A stretch of 6,090 bases of DNA from Bacillota bacterium (lineage in GTDB: Bacteria; Bacillota; Clostridia; Oscillospirales; Acutalibacteraceae): NCBI GenBank assembly GCA_023460155.1, contig JAEWRF010000157.1, positions 1 to 6,090 of the forward strand. Reading direction: 5' to 3'. This document shows positions 1-5,392 of this stretch, piece by piece (positions within the stretch are counted from its first letter, which is position 1; the number at the start of each line of letters is the position of its first letter). Below the pieces are notes generated by a model. It ran no database searches. It was given only the letters and a program-made list of their open reading frames with translations, and was not told the origin of the DNA. Both the position numbers and the translations under genes were made by a program.

Positions 1-1
1 T

Positions 2-1585
2 CCCGTCGCGCTACTGTTGGACACGAAAGGACCGGAAATCCGCCTGAAGGAATTCTCCCAGCCTTCCGTAACTCTGAAAGCCGGAGATACCTTCACCCTT
101 ACCAATCGGGACATTGTGGGGGATGAAACCATCGCGGCCGTTACGTTTGACCGTCTCCCTGCCGAGGTTCGCCCGGGAGCTACCATCCTGATTGACGACG
201 GTTTGATCGAGCTGGAGGTCAACACCTGCTCAGAAACGGACATCCGCTGCACCGTGGTAAACGGCGGGACGATTTCCGCGCACAAAGGGATTAATGTGCC
301 GGGAATTCATCTTTCCCTTCCGTTTATCAGTGAAAAGGATAAAGCCGACATTGCTTTCGCCGTCCGGGAGGATTTCGATTTTATCGCGGCTTCCTTTACC
401 CGAAGCGCACAGGATATTATTGACTTGCGTTCGGAGCTAGAAAAACACAACTGCCATAAGATCCGGATCATCGCGAAGATTGAAAACTCCGGCGGGGTCG
501 CCAACATTGACGAGATTATCCGTGTTTCCGACGGGATCATGGTTGCGCGGGGAGACCTCGGTGTTGAAATTCCGCTCGAGGAAATTCCGATCATTCAGAA
601 AAAACTGATTAAAAAAGCTTCCAGCGCCGGCCTGCAGGTCATTACGGCAACTCAGATGCTTGATTCCATGATCAAGAATCCCCGCCCCACACGCGCTGAA
701 ACGACGGACGTCGCAAACGCGATTTACGACGGGACGAGCGCGATCATGCTCTCCGGTGAAACTGCTGCCGGCCTGTACCCGATTCAGGCTGTGAAAACCA
801 TGGCAAAAATCGCCGAACGGACGGAGCGGGACATTAATTACATTGAGCAGTTCCGCACCCGCAACATTCACGAACGTCCCAACGTAACGGCAGCAATTTC
901 ACACGCTACCTGCACCACCGCCCATGATCTCGGTGCGGTAGCAATCATCACGGTTACGCAGTCCGGCAGAACTGCACGGATGATTTCTCGGTACCGCCCG
1001 AATTGCCCGATCATCAGCGGTACAACGGATTCCACCGTGCTACGGCAGATGAATCTTTCCTGGGGTGTAATTCCGATCCTGATTGAGGAAAAGCACAGCA
1101 CCGACGACCTGTTCGAGCATGTTGTCGACGTTGCTCGCAAAAACAATCTGGTGAAGGACGGCGACCTGGTCGTCATCACAACCGGTGTACCGCTCGGCGT
1201 TTCCGGGACCACCAACCTGCTCAAGGTTCAGCTGGTCGGTGACATTCTTGTTTCCGGACTTGGGGTGACTAAGGGAAGTGTATGCGGAAACCTCTGCGTC
1301 TGCCAAAACGAAGTGGAAGCCCTGCGGAATTATAAAGAAGGCGACATTCTGGTCATTCCAGAGACCTCTAACGAACTGCTCCCCCTCATGAAATCGGCTG
1401 CCGCCATTATTACGGAGCGTGACGGCAAGAATTCGCATGCCGCAGTCGTGGGGCTTGCTTTGGATAAACCGGTCATCATTGCCGCGCAGAATGCGACCCA
1501 GCTGTTGAAAAGCGGAACCGCGGTTACGGTGGACGCCTCCCGGGGAATCGTATTCAGCGGCGTGGAAAAGCTGCCGGTCGGCTGA
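2..1585 (+). CDS. pyk: Pyruvate kinase, 5'-truncated by the window edge
   Basis: Cytosolic glycolytic enzyme that transfers phosphate from phosphoenolpyruvate to ADP, giving pyruvate and ATP. The frame is open from base 2 and about 60 N-terminal residues are missing. The TTG at 17 is the internal leucine of the conserved LLDTKGPEIR stretch, not a start. Visible residues (counted from base 2) show the B-domain lid at about 12-97, the signature AKIEN at 158-162 with catalytic Lys159 and metal-binding Glu161, the second metal ligand in ARGDLG (Asp185), then TQMLDSM and NPRPTRAE. After the C domain comes an extra domain (about 420-527) related to the PEP-utiliser mobile domain, containing NSHAAVVG (His479), as in Bacillus/Geobacillus enzymes of about 585 residues. 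Glu in GPEIR is the residue associated with K+-dependent family members, so K+ dependence is predicted. In many Firmicutes pyk follows pfkA, which may lie just outside. Identity is secure. Confidence 0.97.
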   Translation, partial: PVALLLDTKGPEIRLKEFSQPSVTLKAGDTFTLTNRDIVGDETIAAVTFDRLPAEVRPGATILIDDGLIELEVNTCSETDIRCTVVNGGTISAHKGINVPGIHLSLPFISEKDKADIAFAVREDFDFIAASFTRSAQDIIDLRSELEKHNCHKIRIIAKIENSGGVANIDEIIRVSDGIMVARGDLGVEIPLEEIPIIQKKLIKKASSAGLQVITATQMLDSMIKNPRPTRAETTDVANAIYDGTSAIMLSGETAAGLYPIQAVKTMAKIAERTERDINYIEQFRTRNIHERPNVTAAISHATCTTAHDLGAVAIITVTQSGRTARMISRYRPNCPIISGTTDSTVLRQMNLSWGVIPILIEEKHSTDDLFEHVVDVARKNNLVKDGDLVVITTGVPLGVSGTTNLLKVQLVGDILVSGLGVTKGSVCGNLCVCQNEVEALRNYKEGDILVIPETSNELLPLMKSAAAIITERDGKNSHAAVVGLALDKPVIIAAQNATQLLKSGTAVTVDASRGIVFSGVEKLPVG

Positions 1586-1658
1586 GTGGTCGGCCCCATC
1601 TCAAAAGAATGCTTCAATCGGCTGGGAATACCTTTTTGATACTGATTTTGTTTAATAC

Positions 1659-1668
1659 AGGAAAGGTG
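1659..1668 (+). promoter_or_regulatory. Ribosome binding site of the ferredoxin gene
   Basis: AGGAAAGGTG, a purine-rich Shine-Dalgarno-like sequence ending 7 bases before the ATG at 1676. It fixes that ATG as the start. No convincing promoter with both boxes was found in the 90 bases after pyk, and no clear terminator either, so read-through from pyk is plausible. Confidence 0.7.
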
Positions 1669-1675
1669 CGTTGTC

Positions 1676-1867
1676 ATGAAAGCAAAACTCAACCGGGAGA
1701 ATTGCATTGGATGCGGTCTTTGCGGAAACATTTGCCCGGAGGTTTTCCGAATGGCTGAGGACGGCTATGCGAAAGTGATCCGCGAATCCGTTCCAAAGGA
1801 AGCGGAACACTCTTCTGTAGAGGCAAGCGACGAATGTCCGGTTGGCACAATTTCAATTGAGAAATAA
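1676..1867 (+). CDS. Ferredoxin with a single predicted [4Fe-4S] cluster
   Basis: Small soluble electron carrier of 63 residues, close in length and pattern to the 60-residue Thermotoga maritima ferredoxin. The N-terminal motif is Cys10-x-x-Cys13-x-x-Cys16 followed by Cys20-Pro, and the C-terminal motif is Cys54-Pro-Val-Gly. By analogy with that family, Cys10, Cys13, Cys16 and Cys54 hold the cluster; the second cluster of 2[4Fe-4S] ferredoxins is absent. In the Thermotoga protein the Cys20 equivalent forms a disulfide with a cysteine eight residues before the last ligand; here that position is Ser46, so Cys20 has no partner. The acidic composition suits an electron-transfer protein. It lies 90 bases downstream of pyk on the same strand and ahead of a strong terminator, so it may be the last gene of that transcript. 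Likely partners are oxidoreductases of anaerobic metabolism such as pyruvate:ferredoxin oxidoreductase (inference from the family). Confidence 0.93.
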   Translation: MKAKLNRENCIGCGLCGNICPEVFRMAEDGYAKVIRESVPKEAEHSSVEASDECPVGTISIEK

Positions 1868-1911
1868 GCTCCGCTGCAAACGGTGCCGCCGATAATCATT
1901 TCAATAAAATT

Positions 1912-1960
1912 AATACGTCCCGAGCTGGCTGATGAAAGCCGTTTCGGGACGTATTTTTTT
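1912..1960 (+). terminator. Rho-independent terminator after the ferredoxin gene, possibly bidirectional
   Basis: A 12-base arm AATACGTCCCGA (1912-1923) pairs perfectly with TCGGGACGTATT (1944-1955), followed by a run of seven Ts (1954-1960). The 20-base loop can form a small inner hairpin (GGCT with AGCC). It sits 44 bases after the ferredoxin stop and 25 bases from the end of the converging EAL gene. Read on the minus strand the stem is followed by an AT-rich stretch (TATTAATTTTATTG), so it could also stop transcripts of the EAL gene. Confidence 0.93.
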
Positions 1961-1984
1961 GCGTTTTTCGCCGGGGAAATCGCT

Positions 1985-3325
1985 TTATCCGCTTCTGATA
2001 TCCGGCTGAACGCCGCCATTTTCCTTGACCATGAGAAGCTTCTGATAATCCGAAGCGGGGAGCGGTTTTGAAAGATGGAACCCCTGCGCAATATCGCAGC
2101 GGTTTTCGGACAGGAACGCCATCTGTTCTTCCGACTCCACTCCTTCGGCCACAACCCTGAGATTCAGCCGCTTTGCGAGATCGATCATGGAAGCCGCAAT
2201 GGTTCTCCCCTTTTCCGTATGCTGCACATCCTTAAGAAACATGCGGTCGAGTTTCACGGTATCGGCAGGAATATCCTTCAGCATGCACAGGGACGAGCAC
2301 CCCGCCCCAAAATCATCGATGGCAAGTGCAAAACCCGCGGTATGAAGCTTTTCCAGAGTTTTTTGCTGCTCGGCCGAACACTCACAAAAAGCCCGCTCCG
2401 TAATCTCCAGCTCGATCAGGCGCGGGGAAACACCGTGGCGGTCCGCCGTTTTCCGGTACTTTTCCGCAAGGCCCTCCGTCTGCAGACTGACCCTGGAAAC
2501 ATTCACCGCGACCGGCAGGACCTTGACCCCCCGGTCCAGCCAGCGGCGGATATCCACGCAGACGCTTTCAAGAACGTAGGCGTCAAGCAGCGGTGAAGTT
2601 CCGCTGTTTTCAAAAACAGGAACGAATTCATCCGGCAGGACAAGCGTCTTCCGATCCGTCTGCCAGCGGACCAGCGCTTCCGCGCCGGCGACCGACCGGT
2701 CGCCGACCTGATATTTGGGCTGATAGTAGATTTCAAACTCATGCTTTTCAAGTCCCGGAAGAAGGCGATCCTCCTTGTTTTTTTGCGTCATTTGTGCGGC
2801 GCTCATGCGCTCGTCGTAAAACGACACGGTGCTGGAGGAGTCCGTGCGCCATTTCTCGGCAATCACCGCCCGATTGATCATCTGCGGGATACCAAGCGTA
2901 TGATTCAGCCCGCAGTCATATACACCGAAACGGGAAATCATATTGTAATGGATCCCGTAGAACTCAATCGCATCCTTCAAAAGATCAAAAATTCTCAGCA
3001 GCCTTTCCGTAAGCAGGCGGGGATTTTCATCATTCATCAGCAGGCAAAACCGGTCCGCATATACATGGGCGCAAAGCTCCTTCTCCACAATGACCCCACG
3101 CAGGACCTTGGCGATGCCCCGCAGTACCTTCGTCCCATTTTCGTAGCCAAACAGTTCGTTAATAAAACGGAATTCTTCCACATGATAAGAGACAATAAAA
3201 AAGTGCAGTTCCGGAGCCGAACGGATAGTTCCTCGGGCTTCTGCCTGAAATTGTCGGAAATTCGTGCCTCCGCTTAAACGGTCCCGAACCTCCGCACCCC
3301 TTGTAGGGCAATCCGTCTGATTCAT
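1985..3325 (-). CDS. c-di-GMP phosphodiesterase: degenerate GGDEF domain plus EAL domain
   Basis: Predicted to hydrolyse cyclic di-GMP to linear pGpG. Numbering from the proposed start (446 residues): a GGDEF-like domain at about 39-174 and an EAL domain at about 188-431. The GGDEF domain is ruined as a cyclase: the signature is YADRF (89-93) and the metal-binding DxDxF site reads HVEEF (48-52). The EAL domain keeps the residues known to be needed for catalysis: Glu216 in EAL, Asn275 in NVS, Glu307 in LEITE, Asp337-Asp338 in DDFGAG, Lys358 in KLD, Glu394 in AEGVE and Gln414 in AQGF. No membrane segment or signal peptide is seen, so it should be cytosolic; only about 38 residues precede the GGDEF fold and no named sensor domain is recognised. 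The reading frame extends to an ATG at 3373, and another lies at 3355, but 3325 was chosen because GGAAAGGGG lies 9 bases upstream. It converges on the ferredoxin gene and diverges from the MATE gene. The product class is secure; activity is inferred. Confidence 0.93.
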   Translation of the reverse strand: MNQTDCPTRGAEVRDRLSGGTNFRQFQAEARGTIRSAPELHFFIVSYHVEEFRFINELFGYENGTKVLRGIAKVLRGVIVEKELCAHVYADRFCLLMNDENPRLLTERLLRIFDLLKDAIEFYGIHYNMISRFGVYDCGLNHTLGIPQMINRAVIAEKWRTDSSSTVSFYDERMSAAQMTQKNKEDRLLPGLEKHEFEIYYQPKYQVGDRSVAGAEALVRWQTDRKTLVLPDEFVPVFENSGTSPLLDAYVLESVCVDIRRWLDRGVKVLPVAVNVSRVSLQTEGLAEKYRKTADRHGVSPRLIELEITERAFCECSAEQQKTLEKLHTAGFALAIDDFGAGCSSLCMLKDIPADTVKLDRMFLKDVQHTEKGRTIAASMIDLAKRLNLRVVAEGVESEEQMAFLSENRCDIAQGFHLSKPLPASDYQKLLMVKENGGVQPDIRSG

Positions 3326-3334
3326 CGATTCGGA

Positions 3335-3343
3335 CCCCTTTCC
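3335..3343 (-). promoter_or_regulatory. Ribosome binding site that decides the EAL gene start
   Basis: On the minus strand the sequence is GGAAAGGGG, 9 bases before the ATG at 3325. The two upstream in-frame ATGs (3355, 3373) have weaker purine context: AAAGAG close to 3355 and nothing clear before 3373. This supports a 446-residue rather than a 462-residue protein. Confidence 0.6.
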
Positions 3344-3377
3344 GGATAAAATCATACTTCTCTTTAATTTCATCAGG

Positions 3378-3409
3378 AACCGGGTGATTTATACGCGCTT
3401 TTCCCGGTT
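3378..3409. repeat. Inverted repeat AACCGGG-N18-CCCGGTT in the divergent control region
   Basis: Perfect 7-base arms at 3378-3384 and 3403-3409 are separated by 18 bases in the space between the divergent EAL and MATE genes. On the minus strand the spacer holds TATAAA, a possible -10 box for the EAL gene, although no good -35 box stands at 16-18 bases from it. There is no T-run after either arm, so it does not look like a terminator. It may be an operator, but two 7-base arms could also occur by chance. Confidence 0.35.
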
Positions 3410-3481
3410 TAAGAACAAATTTCCCCTTTCCGCCGATTGCCGGATACGAAACAAATGCGCTGAAAAAGCAGAAAACCGTTC

Positions 3482-3510
3482 TTGAAAAACCGAAATCAAG
3501 GTGATAAAAT
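3482..3510 (+). promoter_or_regulatory. Sigma-A-type promoter of the MATE gene
   Basis: TTGAAA (3482-3487) and TAAAAT (3505-3510) are separated by exactly 17 bases. Each box matches five of six consensus positions, and TG one base before the -10 box (3502-3503) gives an extended -10. The expected transcription start is about 3516-3518. This is only 2-4 bases before the ATG at 3520, which bears on the choice of start codon for the gene. Two copies of AAAACCG (3473-3479 shifted by one base at its left edge, and within 3485-3492) flank the -35 box; their meaning is unknown. Confidence 0.75.
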
Positions 3511-3519
3511 GGAGCACAT

Positions 3520-4899
3520 ATGGAAAGCGGGGTTAGATTGAAACTTGATTTTCTGCACCAAAGCACGGAACAGCGAAGAGAGCTTATTCTCCACGGAAGT
3601 ATTCTGAAAACTTTATTGATGCTTTCGTTCCCAACTCTGATGATGAGCGTGATCCAGTCGCTTCTTCCCCTGTCGGACGGACTTTTTATCAACAACGCGG
3701 CGGGGACCCTTGTAGCGAGCGCCGTCACGTTCAGCGAACCGGTCGTCAATATGATGATCGCCCTTGCACAGGGGATCAGCGTCGCCTCGATGGCAATTAT
3801 CGGACAGGCCAACGGTCAAGGGGATTTTGTGCGGGTCCGTCACATTTCCACCCAGATCATCGTCTTCTCTTCCTGCGTCGGAATCTGCATTGCACCGCTG
3901 CTGGCGCTGATCGCCATTCCGGTGGCGGCCGGCGTAGACCCGGAAATATCTCACAACGTATTCCTCTACATAAGCCTGAACGCTTTGGTTCTCCCTTTTT
4001 CCTTTCTGGAAAACATCTATAACGCAATAAAAAATGCCACGGGCAGGCCCGAGGCAACCTTTGTGCGCATGATTATCATGCTGGCGCTCAAAATTCTGTT
4101 CAACAGTATTTTTATTATGCATTTTCGCATGGGAATCTATGGCTGCGTACTTTCTTCGCTTTGTGCCAACATTCTGATCTGCATCTGGATGTTCCACGAA
4201 CTTTTCATCAAAAAAGGAGAAGACCGGCTGAGTCTTAACGGATTCCGGCTTGACCGCCCGATCATCCGGCAAACCGTGCACGTTGGGATTCCCGCCATGC
4301 TGATGAGCCTGATGCTGAACCTGGGATTTTTCCTCATCAACCATGAAACGCAGAAATACGGTGCCGTTGTGCTGAACGGGCAGGGAATCGCAAACAATAT
4401 CAGCGCCGTATGCTTCAACCTGCCCGGTGCATTCGGCGCCGCAGTGACAACTATGGTGAGCATCAACATTGGGGCACAACAGCCCCAAAAAGCCCGGAAA
4501 TCCTGCTATATCGGCTGTGCCGCCAGCGCCGTAACCGCCGCAGCCATCATTGCGATCATCGTTCCCGCCTCGCCTTTTCTGACTGTTCTGTTCACCCAGC
4601 GGCCCGACGTCCTCGAAATCTCAAATCATGCTCTGCACATCTACACTTATTCCGTTGTCGGCTTCGGCGTCTGCATGGCCGTTCAGGGCGCGTTCATCGG
4701 CCTCGGGAAAACCAGTATTCCCATGGTGCTTGGAATCCTGCGAATCTGGTTCCTGCGCTACATATTCATTCTTGCAACGGAACACGTCCTTCTGTATTAT
4801 TCCGTCTTCTGGGGCAATCTGTTTTCGAATTATATGGCGGCGGTTATTTCTCTGATCCTGATCTCAAGGGTACGGTGGGTTTCCGTACTCCACTCCTGA
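3520..4899 (+). CDS. MATE-family multidrug/toxin efflux transporter
   Basis: Polytopic inner-membrane antiporter of the multidrug and toxic compound extrusion family, which exports organic cations or other compounds using Na+ or H+ gradients; the substrate here is unknown. The protein has 459 residues, the usual MATE length, with about twelve hydrophobic segments (roughly 31-55, 63-90, 110-138, 146-168, 180-202, 205-228, 252-274, 281-306, 330-358, 371-395, 400-420, 425-449) in two six-helix halves split by a charged loop near 229-250. Family features include the pre-helix HGSILKTLLMLSFPT (25-39), Asp53 in helix 1 at the position of the conserved MATE aspartate, and GQANGQGD (95-102) after helix 2. 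ATG 3520 has GGAG five bases upstream. TTG 3538, preceded by GGAAAGCGGGG, is a strong rival because the promoter places the transcript start almost at 3520. It is divergent from the EAL gene and appears to be a single-gene transcript. Confidence 0.94.
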   Translation: MESGVRLKLDFLHQSTEQRRELILHGSILKTLLMLSFPTLMMSVIQSLLPLSDGLFINNAAGTLVASAVTFSEPVVNMMIALAQGISVASMAIIGQANGQGDFVRVRHISTQIIVFSSCVGICIAPLLALIAIPVAAGVDPEISHNVFLYISLNALVLPFSFLENIYNAIKNATGRPEATFVRMIIMLALKILFNSIFIMHFRMGIYGCVLSSLCANILICIWMFHELFIKKGEDRLSLNGFRLDRPIIRQTVHVGIPAMLMSLMLNLGFFLINHETQKYGAVVLNGQGIANNISAVCFNLPGAFGAAVTTMVSINIGAQQPQKARKSCYIGCAASAVTAAAIIAIIVPASPFLTVLFTQRPDVLEISNHALHIYTYSVVGFGVCMAVQGAFIGLGKTSIPMVLGILRIWFLRYIFILATEHVLLYYSVFWGNLFSNYMAAVISLILISRVRWVSVLHS

Positions 4900-4922
4900 C
4901 CTAAATGTTTGGCCTAAAAGGA

Positions 4923-4967
4923 AAAGCCTGTTCGCAGCAAAGGGAAACCTTTCTGCGGGCAGGCTTT
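4923..4967 (-). terminator. yccF: Hairpin terminator at the end of yccF, possibly shared with the MATE gene
   Basis: Outer arms AAAGCCTG (4923-4930) and CAGGCTTT (4960-4967) enclose CGCAG/CTGCG and then AAAGG-GAAA-CCTTT with a GNRA-type tetraloop. On the minus strand the stem is followed by TTTTCCTTTT, a fair U-rich tail, so it best serves the yccF transcript. On the plus strand, 23 bases after the MATE stop, the tail (TTTAATAGATT) is weak, but no other terminator is seen for MATE. The hairpin overlaps the first two bases of the yccF stop codon as read on the plus strand (4966-4967). Confidence 0.8.
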
Positions 4968-5325
4968 AATAGATTCGGGCACCAAACGGCATCAGCGCAA
5001 GCTTTGCAATTTTAAAGCACTGCAGCCCGAACGGAATGCCGACAACGGTAATGCAGAACAGAAGTCCCACGGCAGCCGCCTCTGCGGCAAGGGCCAGCCC
5101 GCCGAAAATCAACCACAGCAGATTCAGGAGGACGGAACCGGCTCCGCCACCAAAAACCACCTCTTTCCCAAACGGGAAAAAGGCGAGCTCCGCAAATTTA
5201 AAGCACTGAACCCCAACGGGAATTCCAACAATCGTAAGACACCACAAAGCGCCAACCAGCAGCCAGCTGATACCCATTACGGCACCGCCCAAAAGGAACC
5301 AAACCGCATTGCCCAAACAGCCCAT
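4966..5325 (-). CDS. yccF: YccF-family small membrane protein with two YccF repeats
   Basis: Inner-membrane protein of the YccF family (formerly DUF307), for which I know no established biochemical role. The 119 residues are an internal duplication: a repeat at about 5-56 and another at about 66-117, offset by 62 residues. The best match is between VGIPVGVQCFKFAELAFFPFG (33-53) and VGIPFGLQCFKIAKLALMPFG (95-115). The DNA keeps an identical 12-base stretch, TTTAAAGCACTG on the plus strand, at 5011-5022 and 5197-5208. Each repeat has a long hydrophobic stretch (about 8-33 and 65-95), so two to four membrane passes are likely. The ATG start is supported by AGGGAG eight bases upstream. It lies downstream of the CBS-GGDEF gene on the same strand, but has its own promoter. 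Two-repeat architecture is normal for the family. Confidence 0.9.
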   Translation of the reverse strand: MGCLGNAVWFLLGGAVMGISWLLVGALWCLTIVGIPVGVQCFKFAELAFFPFGKEVVFGGGAGSVLLNLLWLIFGGLALAAEAAAVGLLFCITVVGIPFGLQCFKIAKLALMPFGARIY

Positions 5326-5333
5326 CGCTTTTT

Positions 5334-5339
5334 CTCCCT
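5334..5339 (-). promoter_or_regulatory. yccF: Ribosome binding site of yccF
   Basis: AGGGAG on the minus strand, eight bases before the ATG at 5325. It confirms the start of the YccF protein. Confidence 0.75.
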
Positions 5340-5353
5340 ATCGGTTTTTCATT

Positions 5354-5382
5354 ATTATAGCATAGCCATGGAGAAAGGAAAA
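5354..5382 (-). promoter_or_regulatory. yccF: Extended -10 promoter of yccF
   Basis: On the minus strand TATAAT (5354-5359) is a perfect -10 box preceded by TGC (5360-5362), giving a consensus extended -10. The box 17 bases upstream, TTTTCC (5377-5382), matches the -35 consensus poorly, which is usual when an extended -10 is present. The start of transcription would be near 5347, leaving a short leader that contains the AGGGAG ribosome site. It lies in the 67-base gap after the CBS-GGDEF gene, so yccF need not depend on that gene's transcript. Confidence 0.72.
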
Positions 5383-5392
5383 GCGAACGGAA

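Noticed and set aside
17..19. TTG at 17 as the start of pyruvate kinase
   Set aside because: It is the third leucine of a conserved LLLDTKGPEIR segment that lies about 60 residues into the family, and the frame is open to the left edge.
1636..1656. TTGATA and TTTAAT as a promoter for the ferredoxin gene
   Set aside because: The two boxes are only 9 bases apart, and neither has a partner at 16-18 bases.
1883..2071. A 62-codon plus-strand open frame after the ferredoxin gene
   Set aside because: It runs straight through the terminator hairpin and into the antisense of the EAL gene, so it would not be transcribed as a normal gene.
2075..2596. A 173-codon plus-strand open frame inside the EAL gene
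   Set aside because: It is the complement of highly conserved EAL motifs and has no recognisable domain.
3335..3432. Direct repeat CGGAAAGGGG on the minus strand at 3335-3344 and 3423-3432
   Set aside because: One copy is explained as the ribosome site of the EAL gene. The other precedes only a TTG reading frame of nine codons. A purine-rich 10-mer repeated once is weak evidence of anything more.
3159..3812. A 217-codon minus-strand open frame whose middle part, in the EAL/MATE intergenic region, reads like a soluble protein (KPGKARINHPVPDEIKEKY)
   Set aside because: It overlaps both the EAL gene and the antisense strand of MATE in other frames. Its only listed start lies deep inside MATE, no start codon with a ribosome site precedes the protein-like part, and I recognise no family. 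Probably chance.
3613..4488. A 291-codon open frame antisense to the MATE gene
   Set aside because: The MATE family match on the other strand is clear over its whole length. The antisense product is rich in His/Asp/Arg without any recognisable domain, and it has no ribosome site or promoter.
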